NCBI GenBank assembly: GCA_041685075.1
Contig: JAWLGN010000221.1
Location: 1-8,984 of the forward strand
Source of the DNA: JAMCRM01 sp041685075
Lineage (GTDB): Bacteria > Acidobacteriota > Terriglobia > Bryobacterales > Bryobacteraceae
Direction of reading: 5' to 3'
Length of the DNA stretch: 8,984 bases
The translations under genes and the position numbers were made by a program. Below, one piece after another: positions 1-6,485 of the stretch (positions are counted from its first letter, which is position 1; each line of letters starts with the position of its first letter). The notes beneath the pieces are model-generated. The model had not been told where the DNA came from and did no database searches. It worked only from the letters and a program-made list of their open reading frames with translations.

Positions 1-1906
1 GCATGGCGAAAGCCATCCCTTGGTTCTGGCCCCGGCCGGCCATGCTGAAGCCCGATACCGTCATCACCGATTCGACGGCTTCCTTCTGCTCTACCAGGAA
101 GTGGTGGCGCAGCTTGGCCAGCACTTCATCGGTCTGTTCCCGGGTGGAGCCCACGGGCAACTGCACCATGGCCATCAGGCTTCCCTGGTCCTCATCCGGC
201 AGGTAGGCTTTGGGCATGCGCACGAACAGGTAGCCCATCATCACCACGACCACCACGAAGGCCACCAGCGCCGGGGACTTGACCCGTAGAATCAGCCCCA
301 CCGCGGATTCATAGCGGTCCCGCAGATAGTAGAACGACCGGTCGAAGGCCCGGAAAAACGGGCGCAACAGGGGGAAACCGGAGCGCGCGGCGTGATGCCC
401 CCGGGCCGCGGGTTTCAGCAGCGACGCGCAGAGCACCGGGGTCAGAATCAAAGCCACCAGCACCGAAAGCAGCATGGCCGCGATCACGGTAACGGAGAAC
501 TGGCGATAGATGACGCCCGTGGAGCCGGGGAAGAAGATCATGGGCGCAAACACGGCCGACAGAACGAACCCGATGCCCACCAGCGCGCCGGTGATCTCCT
601 TCATGGACTTCCGGGTGGCTTCCCATGGCGGGAGCCCCTCCTCGGTCATGACACGCTCGACGTTCTCCACCACCACGATGGCATCGTCCACCAGCAGCCC
701 TATGGCCAGCACCATGGCGAACATGGTGAGCATGTTGATGGAGAATCCGAAGGCCGCCAGCACCCCGAAGGTGCCCAGGATCACTACCGGCACCGCGATG
801 GTGGGGATCAGGGTGGAGCGCATGTTACCCAGGAACACGTACATGATCAGGAAGACCAGGACGATGGCTTCGAACAAAGTGCGGACCACCTCCCCGATGG
901 CCACCCGCACGAACGGCGTGGTGTCGAACGGATAGACCACCTTCATGCCGTGCGGGAAGAAGCGGGAAAGCTCCTCCATTTTGGCCTTCACCGCCGCGGA
1001 GGTGTCCAGAGCGTTGGCGCCGGGTTCCTGGCGAACGGGCAGCACCGCCGAGGGCCTGCCGTTGTAGGTGGCCTGGACGTCGTAGAACTCCGTGCCCAAC
1101 TCCGTGCGGGCCACGTCGCGTACCCGCACGATGGAGCCGTCCGGGTTGGTGCGCAGCGGGATGGCGCCGAACTCCTCCGGCGTTTTCAGCAGCGATTGCA
1201 CCAGGATGGAGGCGTTGAGCCGCTGGCCCTTGACCGCCGGCGCGGCGCCGAACTGGCCGGCCGAAACCTGGACGTTGTACGTTCGGATGGCGGCCACGAT
1301 GTCCGACACCGTCATGTTGTACTGGGTGAGCTTGTCGGGGTCCAGCCACACCCGCATGGCGTATTGGGAGCCGAAGGCTTCCACTTCCCCCACTCCGGGC
1401 ACGCGTGCCAGTACCGGCTGGATCTGGGAGACGGCGTAGTCGGTGAGGTCGTGCTGGGTGATCTCGTCGCTCTCGGAGATGAGCCCCACCATCATGAGGT
1501 AGTTGCGGGTGGATTTCGAAACCGTGACCCCGCGCCGCTGCACGACCTCGGGCAACTGGGCAATGGCGAGCTGGAGCTTGTTCTGCACCTTGGACCACGC
1601 CAGGTCCGGATCGACGCCCGGGGCGAAGGTCAGCTCGATGCGGCCCGAGCCGGCGGCGTCGCTGGTGGAGTGCATGTAGAGCATGCGGTCCAGCCCCGTC
1701 ATGTTCTGCTCTATGATCTGGACCACGCTGTCTTCCACCGTCTTGGCGGTGGCGCCGGGATAGACCGCGTAGATGGCAATCGACGGGGGCGCGATGGGCG
1801 GATACTGGGAGATTGGCAGATTGTAGATGGCCAGCCCGCCCGCCAGCATCATCGAAATGGCGATGACCCAGGCGAAAACCGGGCGGTGCAGGAAGAAATT
1901 AGACAC
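1..1906 (-). CDS. RND multidrug efflux pump, AcrB/MexB-like (HAE1), 5' part only
   Basis: This is the inner-membrane proton/drug antiporter of a tripartite efflux pump. It takes substrates from the periplasm and inner membrane and passes them to an outer-membrane channel. The 635 visible residues are uninterrupted and the gene runs off the left edge, so about 60% of the usual ~1,050-residue length is present. The start is a GTG at 1906-1904 that gives VSNFFLHRPVFAWVIAI, the canonical N-terminus of the family with TM1. Downstream are the porter subdomains (FGSQYAMRVW, VKGQRLNASI), then TM2-6. TM4 carries the proton-relay pair D407-D408 in LAIGLLVDDAIVVVENVERV, at exactly the AcrB numbering. 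The second porter half begins at YLPDEDQG. The relay lysine of TM10 lies outside the window. The start overlaps the adaptor stop by 8 bp, which suggests translational coupling. The switch loop has Met where AcrB has F610 and F617. Substrates cannot be read from sequence. Confidence 0.96.
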   Translation of the reverse strand, partial: MSNFFLHRPVFAWVIAISMMLAGGLAIYNLPISQYPPIAPPSIAIYAVYPGATAKTVEDSVVQIIEQNMTGLDRMLYMHSTSDAAGSGRIELTFAPGVDPDLAWSKVQNKLQLAIAQLPEVVQRRGVTVSKSTRNYLMMVGLISESDEITQHDLTDYAVSQIQPVLARVPGVGEVEAFGSQYAMRVWLDPDKLTQYNMTVSDIVAAIRTYNVQVSAGQFGAAPAVKGQRLNASILVQSLLKTPEEFGAIPLRTNPDGSIVRVRDVARTELGTEFYDVQATYNGRPSAVLPVRQEPGANALDTSAAVKAKMEELSRFFPHGMKVVYPFDTTPFVRVAIGEVVRTLFEAIVLVFLIMYVFLGNMRSTLIPTIAVPVVILGTFGVLAAFGFSINMLTMFAMVLAIGLLVDDAIVVVENVERVMTEEGLPPWEATRKSMKEITGALVGIGFVLSAVFAPMIFFPGSTGVIYRQFSVTVIAAMLLSVLVALILTPVLCASLLKPAARGHHAARSGFPLLRPFFRAFDRSFYYLRDRYESAVGLILRVKSPALVAFVVVVVMMGYLFVRMPKAYLPDEDQGSLMAMVQLPVGSTREQTDEVLAKLRHHFLVEQKEAVESVMTVSGFSMAGRGQNQGMAFAM

Positions 1907-3101
1907 CCTTCCCCTCCTGCTGGAACTCCACCGCCCGAACCGGCACGCCGGGCCGGACCTTCTGCAGGCCCTCGACAATCACGCGGTCGCCGGGAGCCAG
2001 CCCGCCGGTGACCAGCCACCTGTCGCCGATGGCGCGGTCTACTTCCACGTTCCGCTGCTCCACCTGGTTCTGCTGGTTCACCAGCAGCACATAGGGGTTG
2101 CCCTTGACGTCGCGCGTGAGGCCCTGCTGGGGCACCATCAGGGCGTTCTCGCTCACGCCCTCCTGCACCTCCGCCCGCACGAACATGCCGGGCAGCAGCA
2201 CCTGCTGCGGATTGCGAAAGACCATGCGCAGCGTGACCGAACCGGTGGTGGGGTCCACCGTGACATCGCGGAACTGCATGGTGCCGGTCAACGGATAGGG
2301 GGTCTTGTCTTCCAGGTACAGCTTCACCTTGTTCTGAACCGGGCCGTTGCGCTTCAGGTGGCCGCTCTCCAGGCGCCGCCGCAGGCGCAGCAGCTCGGCG
2401 CTGGCCTGCACCACGTCCACATAGATGGGATCGAGCTGTTGGATGACGGCTAGCGGAGTGGGTTGGTAGGCCGTGGCCATGCCCCCGACCGTGACGTTGG
2501 ACTTGCCGATGCGTCCGGAAATGGGCGCCCGGATGGGCGTATAGGAAACATTGATGCGGGCGCTTTCCACCGCCGCGCGGTTGATCTCCACCGCGGCCTT
2601 GCGCGCGGCCAGGTTGGCTTCGGCCTGGCGCAGCGCGGCGGCGGCGTCGTCGTAATCCTGTTGGGAAACCGCGTGGATCTTCACCAGGTCCTTCAGCCTC
2701 CCGGCGCGCGACCGGATGGCCGGGAGATTGGCCTCCGCCGTAACCAGTTCGGCCTCGGCGGTGGCCAGCGCGGCCTTGGCCTGGTTATAGGCCGCCTCGT
2801 AGGGGGCGGGATCGATCTGGTAGAGCAGATCCCCTGCCTTGACGTTGGCGCCCTCTTCGAACAGGCGCTTGAGGATGAGACCGTTCACCTGGGGGCGGAT
2901 CTCCGCCACCAGGTAGGCGGAGGTGCGGCCCGGCAATTCCGTGGTCAACACCACCCGCTCGGGACGCAGCGTGGTCACCGCAACCTCCGGAGCCGGCATG
3001 GCCGGCGGGGAAGCGCCGGCGTTCTCCTTACAACTGGACAAGAGCAGGCCCGCGAGAATCAGCCCCGCGGCAAGAACATGACTTCGTTTTCTGAATGACA
3101 T
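1899..3101 (-). CDS. RND efflux periplasmic adaptor (membrane fusion protein), AcrA/MexA-like lipoprotein
   Basis: This 400-residue adaptor joins the RND pump encoded just downstream to an outer-membrane channel. The chosen start gives MSFRKRSHVL, a hydrophobic stretch, and a lipobox LSSC with the acylated cysteine at residue 24, so it is an inner-membrane-anchored lipoprotein. Family landmarks follow in order: ELPGRTSAY and IRPQVNGLIL of the first lipoyl half; an Ala/Glu-rich alpha-helical hairpin at about residues 100-180; the second lipoyl half SYTPIRAPISGRIGKSNVTVGG; the beta-barrel with QLDPIYVDV, DVTVDPTTGSVTLR and LPGMFVRAEV; and the membrane-proximal end GDRVIVEGLQKVRPGVPV. The length is normal for the family. 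An in-frame extension to 3200 exists, but it would put 33 non-signal-like residues before the lipoprotein signal. The Shine-Dalgarno sequence before 3101 is weak. The last codons overlap the GTG start of the pump gene. Confidence 0.96.
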   Translation of the reverse strand: MSFRKRSHVLAAGLILAGLLLSSCKENAGASPPAMPAPEVAVTTLRPERVVLTTELPGRTSAYLVAEIRPQVNGLILKRLFEEGANVKAGDLLYQIDPAPYEAAYNQAKAALATAEAELVTAEANLPAIRSRAGRLKDLVKIHAVSQQDYDDAAAALRQAEANLAARKAAVEINRAAVESARINVSYTPIRAPISGRIGKSNVTVGGMATAYQPTPLAVIQQLDPIYVDVVQASAELLRLRRRLESGHLKRNGPVQNKVKLYLEDKTPYPLTGTMQFRDVTVDPTTGSVTLRMVFRNPQQVLLPGMFVRAEVQEGVSENALMVPQQGLTRDVKGNPYVLLVNQQNQVEQRNVEVDRAIGDRWLVTGGLAPGDRVIVEGLQKVRPGVPVRAVEFQQEGKGV

Positions 3102-3176
3102 GGGGAAGTTGTGCGCAGTGTTGGTACGCAACTCAACGGCCACACTGATGATGCTTTGGAATGAGGGAATTAGCCG

Positions 3177-3203
3177 CGGGTGGGCACGGCAGGTGCCCAC
3201 CCG
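3177..3203 (-). terminator. GC-rich perfect palindrome; terminator-like or REP-like hairpin
   Basis: The arms CGGGTGGGCA (3177-3186) and TGCCCACCCG (3194-3203) pair perfectly over 10 bp around a 7-base loop. The hairpin lies about 37 bases past the MFS stop codon, where a terminator would fall. On the minus strand, however, it is followed by CGCGGCTAATTCCC rather than a T-run, so intrinsic termination would be weak. It could instead attenuate read-through, stabilise the MFS mRNA 3' end, or be a dispersed palindromic repeat. The pairing is seen directly and the role is inferred. Confidence 0.45.
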
Positions 3204-3218
3204 TATCGGCAGATGACG

Positions 3219-3232
3219 TCGGCAGGTGCCGA
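3219..3232. repeat. Small inverted repeat sharing the core of the larger palindrome
   Basis: The sequence TCGGCAGGTGCCGA at 3219-3232 is a 6-bp inverted repeat around GG. Its core GGCAGGTGCC (3221-3230) is an exact copy of 3188-3197 inside the larger palindrome, 33 bp away. A loop this small would open to about four bases in RNA. The copy sits just beyond the MFS stop codon. Confidence 0.5.
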
Positions 3233-3240
3233 AGGGGCCG

Positions 3241-4599
3241 CTACTCGGGCAGCGGTTTGCCCTTGGTCTCGGGAGCGAACGGAAGCACTGCCAGCCCCAG
3301 CAGGAAGACCAGGCACATGGTCACTCCGGCGTACCGCATGGGTTCCGGCGTCCCGACGTAGACCCGGCTGGTAAGCAACCCCAGGGTGAGGGGGCCGCCC
3401 GCCGCGACGAAGCGCCCGACGTTATAGCAGAAGGAGGTTCCGGTGCTGCGCAGGCGCGTGGGGAACAACTCCGGCAGATAGATGGCGTAGCCGCCGAACA
3501 GGGCCAGTTGCGAAAAGCCCATCAACGGAATCATCCAGAAGATCTGGTGGAAGTCGTTCAGGAACCAGAAGACGGAAGCGGTGGCCAACATGGCGGCGAC
3601 GAAGGAGAGCGCAAAGGCTTTCCGCCGTCCCGTGTAGTGGGTCAACCGGGTGAAGGCATAGATGCCCAAGAACGCGCCGCCGTTTTGCAGCAGGGAGGTC
3701 ACGCCGGTCCAGAAGGTCTTCTTGCCGGCGATGATGTGTTCGGGCAGCCCCTGGGCGCGGAAGTACTTGTCGAACACCGAGTTGAGCAGGTCGAAGCTGA
3801 AGAAGCCGATGCCCCACAGGCCCACCACGCCGGCAAAGGCCAGGATCATCCCCACGATGGTGTTGCGCCTCCAGCGCGGGTCGCCGAACAGGTCCCGCAT
3901 GGATCCCAACTGTTTGCTGTCCTTGGAGGCCTTGGCCTTTTGCCATGCCTCCGGCTCGCGCAGCCTCTTCATGACCGTAATGGCCAACAGCGCGGGTAGC
4001 GTTCCGGCGACGAACATCCAGCGCCAGGCGCTGCCCACCGCGCCGATCTGCTGCAAGTGGCCAAGCGACATTCCCAGCATCGCCGCCATCATGTTTCCGA
4101 TCGCCGAGAGCGCCTGGAGCCAGCCTAACGCGAACGGCCGCGCCCGCTCCGGCATGGTTTCCGCAACCAACGATACCCCAACGGAAAACTGGCCGCCCAC
4201 CCCCAGACCCGTCAGCAGGCGATAGAAGGAAAAATCCCAGACGTTTTGCGCGAGCGCGCTCAGACCCGTGCAAACCGAGTAGCACAGGATGGTGACGATC
4301 ATGGTCTTGGCGCGGCCGATGCGGTCGCCCAGCACCCCGAAGATGATGCCACCCGACGCCCACCCGATCATAAAGATCATGGTGGAGTATCCTGCGAACT
4401 CCGCCACCTGCCCCGCCATTAAGGGGTCGTCCGGCCGGGCCCCCAGGAGTTCGAGGATAGCGGGTCGCCTCGCCAGGTTGAACAACTGCTGGTCCATCGT
4501 GTCGAACATCCACCCGAGCGTGGCGACGATTAAGACGAACCAATGATACCGATTCAGTTCCCTGTACCAGGGTGTGGAAACCGCGGTTGCGTTCTTCAT
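3241..4599 (-). CDS. Major facilitator superfamily transporter, sugar-porter/metabolite:H+ symporter type
   Basis: This 452-residue inner-membrane carrier has the usual length and hydrophobicity pattern of a 12-helix MFS protein. TM1 (about residues 20-40) carries acidic residues in GWMFDTMDQQLF (D33, D36), reminiscent of proton-coupled metabolite symporters. The signature loop between TM2 and TM3 is intact: GDRIGRAK at 91-98. TM4 begins with FYRLLTGLGVGGQF. The second half has the sugar-porter-like signature PELFPTRLRSTGTSF, and the protein ends PETKGKPLPE, the classic tail motif of the Sugar_tr family. This supports proton-coupled uptake of a sugar or organic acid, although the substrate is unknown. 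The ATG at 4599 has only a weak GAGTTGAA ribosome site. It is transcribed divergently from the FAD-oxidoreductase pair and upstream of the efflux genes. Its motifs look more like a nutrient importer than a drug exporter. Confidence 0.92.
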   Translation of the reverse strand: MKNATAVSTPWYRELNRYHWFVLIVATLGWMFDTMDQQLFNLARRPAILELLGARPDDPLMAGQVAEFAGYSTMIFMIGWASGGIIFGVLGDRIGRAKTMIVTILCYSVCTGLSALAQNVWDFSFYRLLTGLGVGGQFSVGVSLVAETMPERARPFALGWLQALSAIGNMMAAMLGMSLGHLQQIGAVGSAWRWMFVAGTLPALLAITVMKRLREPEAWQKAKASKDSKQLGSMRDLFGDPRWRRNTIVGMILAFAGVVGLWGIGFFSFDLLNSVFDKYFRAQGLPEHIIAGKKTFWTGVTSLLQNGGAFLGIYAFTRLTHYTGRRKAFALSFVAAMLATASVFWFLNDFHQIFWMIPLMGFSQLALFGGYAIYLPELFPTRLRSTGTSFCYNVGRFVAAGGPLTLGLLTSRVYVGTPEPMRYAGVTMCLVFLLGLAVLPFAPETKGKPLPE

Positions 4600-4633
4600 T
4601 TCAACTCAGCGTATCCGAAACAACGGCGTGGAT

Positions 4634-4639
4634 TTAATA
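4634..4639 (-). promoter_or_regulatory. Possible -10 box for the MFS gene
   Basis: Read on the minus strand this is TATTAA, the only AT-rich hexamer in an otherwise GC-rich region. It would place a transcript start about 28 bases before the MFS ATG. No recognisable -35 hexamer lies 16-18 bases upstream, so this is a weak call. Confidence 0.25.
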
Positions 4640-4695
4640 CTGTACTGGAAGCGTAGCACCGTTGCCGGAGGCGGGGCAAATGTGACGTTTCCGTT

Positions 4696-4737
4696 GCGGC
4701 CTGCCTGCCAGAGCGCCGCGAGGCGTCGCGGCCTGCC
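4696..4737. repeat. 10-bp direct repeat flanking a GC-rich inverted repeat
   Basis: GCGGCCTGCC occurs at 4696-4705 and again at 4728-4737, 32 bp apart (about three helical turns). Between and partly overlapping them lies the inverted repeat GCCGCG (4715-4720) / CGCGGC (4727-4732) around a 6-base centre. The block sits just upstream of the TATAAT box and could be an operator. It could also be chance in such GC-rich sequence. Confidence 0.4.
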
Positions 4738-4764
4738 GCCGGGAAGCCGTCGCTGGCACTGGCG

Positions 4765-4770
4765 TATAAT
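4765..4770 (+). promoter_or_regulatory. Consensus -10 box (TATAAT) of the FAD-oxidoreductase operon
   Basis: A perfect TATAAT lies 44 bp before the first oxidoreductase start, in the only suitable position of the spacer. It predicts a transcript start near 4777 and a leader of roughly 38 nt. The 16-18 bp upstream window shows no good TTGACA-like hexamer, so activation by a regulator or a weak -35 is likely. Confidence 0.55.
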
Positions 4771-4780
4771 CGTCAGGTGC

Positions 4781-4797
4781 GCCGGCTGCAGGCCGGC
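4781..4797 (+). other. Hairpin in the 5' leader of the FAD-oxidoreductase operon
   Basis: GCCGGC (4781-4786) pairs with GCCGGC (4792-4797), a self-complementary arm, around the 5-base loop TGCAG. It lies at the predicted 5' end of the transcript, upstream of the GGAG at 4799-4802. It could stabilise the mRNA or affect ribosome access. It is too small to call a riboswitch. Confidence 0.4.
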
Positions 4798-4814
4798 TGG
4801 AGAACAAGTAAACC

Positions 4815-6470
4815 ATGAGAATGACGCTGATGGCCCTGGCGCTGGCCGCTTCCGCCGGCGCGCAACAGAGCTTTGACCTTGTGGTCTACGGCGCTACGGC
4901 CGCGGGGGTGACCACCGCCGTCGCCGGCGCGCGGCAGGGCTTGAAGACCGCCCTGCTCGAACCGCGCCACTACATCGGCGGCATGGTGAGCGGCGGGTTG
5001 TCCGGCACCGATGTGGGCCGCCGCGAGGTGATCGGCGGCATGGCCCTGGAGTTCTACTATCGCGCGGGCCGCTATTACGAGTTGGACCGCCACCTCCAGG
5101 AGATCGCCTGGATGCCCGAGCCCAAGGCCGCCGAGGCCATCTTCCGGGAGATGCTGCGCGAAGCGGGGGTGGTGTTGTTCCAGCACCACCGGCTGCGCGA
5201 GAAAAACGGCGTCCGGAAGCAAGGCCCGCGCATCGTCGAGATCACGACCGAAAACGGCGCCCGCTTCACCGCCAAGGTCTTCGCCGATGCCAGCTACGAA
5301 GGCGACCTGATGGCCCAGTCCGGCGTCAGCTACACGTTTGGAAGAGAAAGCTCCGCGCAGTACGGAGAATCGCTGGCGGGCGTGCGGGCGGTGACCCCCA
5401 GCCATCAGTTCGCCGTGGATATCCCGGCGCGCGACGAGCAGGGCAACCTCCTGCCGGAGGTCTCCCCGGAGCCGCGCGGCGAACCCGGGTCCGGCGACAA
5501 GCGTATCCAGGCCTACAACTTCCGCGTGATCGCCACCAACGTGCCCTCCAACCGCGTCCCCTGGCCCAAGCCGGAGAACTACGACCCCAAGCGCTACGAA
5601 CTGCTGGCCCGCTATCTCACCGCCATGACCACGTACATGGGCCGGCCGCTGACGTTGAATGAAGTAGGGCTGATCCGGGTGATCCCCAACGGCAAGGTGG
5701 ACCTCAACAACCGCGGCGGCTTCTCCACGGACTACATCGGCAAGAATTACGGATACCCCGACGGCAGCTACGCCGAGCGCGCGCGCATCTGGAAGGATCA
5801 CGAAGACTACCAGAAGGGCTTCTACTACTTCCTGGCGCACGACCCGCGGGTGCCGGAGTCCCTGCGGCTCGAAATGCAGCAGTATGGCCTGGCGCGCGAC
5901 GAGTACATCGATACGGACCACTGGCCCAACCAGCTCTACATCCGCGAGGGGCGCCGCATGGTGGGGGAATTCGTGGCCACCCAGAAGGACCTCCAGACCG
6001 AGCGCACCAAGCCGGACGCCATAGGGATGGGCAGCTACAATTCGGACTCCCACAACGTGCAGCGTTTCGTCAACGAGAAAGGCTTCGTGGAGAACGAAGG
6101 GGACGTGCAGGTTCCGGTGAAGCCCTACCAGTTGCCCTACCGCTCCCTCACGCCCAAGCGGAACGAGGCGGTGAACCTGCTGGTGCCGGTCTGTTTTTCG
6201 GCCAGCCATATCGCCTACTCGAGCATGCGGATGGAGCCGCAGTACATGATCCTGGGGCATGCCGCGGGGGTGGCGGCGGCGCTGGCGGTGGAGCACTCCT
6301 CCCCGGTGCAGGAGATCCCTGTGGCCGAGCTGCAGAAGCGGCTGCGCAGCCAGGGCGCCATCTTCGAGTACGGCGCCGAGCATCAGGCGCAGGCGCTGGC
6401 CATCATCCGGAAAATGTTTGCCGGCCCGCCCCGCAGAGGCCCGGCGCCGTGGGCCAGGCCGTCGCGGTAA
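4815..6470 (+). CDS. Exported FAD-dependent oxidoreductase (FAD_oxidored family), paralogue 1
   Basis: This 551-residue flavoenzyme of the FAD_oxidored type is common in Acidobacteriota, Planctomycetes and Bacteroidetes. Members are often annotated only as FAD-dependent oxidoreductase, and sometimes misleadingly as xanthan lyase. The N-terminus is a short Sec-like signal peptide with probable cleavage after AGA (residue 16) and no twin arginine. The mature protein opens with the dinucleotide fold FDLVVYGATAAGV (G26, T28, G31) and a ribose-binding glutamate, E49, in LLEPRHYIGG. A later FAD-contact region reads FADASYEGDLMAQSGVSYTFGRES. Further shared blocks are DLNNRGGFSTD (296-306), DSHN (411-414) and NLLVPVCFSASHIAY (454-468). 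The start is fixed because an in-frame TAA lies at 4809-4811. GGAG at 4799-4802 is a rather distant ribosome site. A 32-residue Arg/Pro-rich tail follows the last shared position (Y519). Substrate and electron acceptor are unknown, and the context suggests periplasmic carbohydrate oxidation. Confidence 0.9.
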   Translation: MRMTLMALALAASAGAQQSFDLVVYGATAAGVTTAVAGARQGLKTALLEPRHYIGGMVSGGLSGTDVGRREVIGGMALEFYYRAGRYYELDRHLQEIAWMPEPKAAEAIFREMLREAGVVLFQHHRLREKNGVRKQGPRIVEITTENGARFTAKVFADASYEGDLMAQSGVSYTFGRESSAQYGESLAGVRAVTPSHQFAVDIPARDEQGNLLPEVSPEPRGEPGSGDKRIQAYNFRVIATNVPSNRVPWPKPENYDPKRYELLARYLTAMTTYMGRPLTLNEVGLIRVIPNGKVDLNNRGGFSTDYIGKNYGYPDGSYAERARIWKDHEDYQKGFYYFLAHDPRVPESLRLEMQQYGLARDEYIDTDHWPNQLYIREGRRMVGEFVATQKDLQTERTKPDAIGMGSYNSDSHNVQRFVNEKGFVENEGDVQVPVKPYQLPYRSLTPKRNEAVNLLVPVCFSASHIAYSSMRMEPQYMILGHAAGVAAALAVEHSSPVQEIPVAELQKRLRSQGAIFEYGAEHQAQALAIIRKMFAGPPRRGPAPWARPSR

Positions 6471-6472
6471 CC

Positions 6473-6478
6473 AGAGGG
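6473..6478 (+). promoter_or_regulatory. Ribosome binding site for the second FAD-oxidoreductase
   Basis: AGAGGG stands 7 bases before the ATG at 6486. It lies in the 15-bp gap after the first gene's TAA. It fixes the start, since no other in-frame start codon exists between that stop and 6486, and it supports cotranscription. Confidence 0.65.
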
Positions 6479-6485
6479 CAACCGC

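Larger units (their letters stand above)
3102..3240. other. Intergenic gap between MFS and efflux-adaptor genes
   Basis: These 139 bp separate the MFS stop from the adaptor start. They hold the palindrome at 3177-3203 and a smaller inverted repeat at 3219-3232. I saw no convincing -35/-10 pair for the adaptor gene on the minus strand. It may therefore depend on read-through from the MFS gene or on a promoter type I cannot recognise. Confidence 0.5.
4600..4814. promoter_or_regulatory. Divergent control region between MFS gene and FAD-oxidoreductase operon
   Basis: These 215 bp separate two divergent start codons and must hold promoters for both directions unless transcripts enter from outside. 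The right part carries a TATAAT box and a 5'-UTR hairpin for the plus-strand operon. The middle holds a 10-bp direct repeat and a GC-rich inverted repeat. The left part has an AT-richer patch (4631-4645) with a possible minus-strand -10, TATTAA at 4639-4634, but no good -35. No regulator gene is present in the window. Confidence 0.55.

Noticed and set aside
392..2011. A 539-codon plus-strand open frame
   Set aside because: It is the exact antisense of the RND pump gene and is low-complexity, rich in His, Arg and Gly. The minus strand encodes an unmistakable AcrB-type protein.
3102..3200. Upstream in-frame extension of the efflux adaptor to 3200
   Set aside because: The extra 33 residues cross the palindrome and precede a perfect lipoprotein signal that starts naturally at 3101.
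3226..3999. A 257-codon plus-strand open frame opposite the MFS gene
   Set aside because: It is a shadow of the MFS coding sequence with no signal, motif or ribosome site of its own.
4621..4664. Inverted repeat CAACGG (4621-4626) / CCGTTG (4659-4664) near the MFS start
   Set aside because: It has only 6-bp arms separated by 32 bp, which is expected by chance in sequence of this composition.
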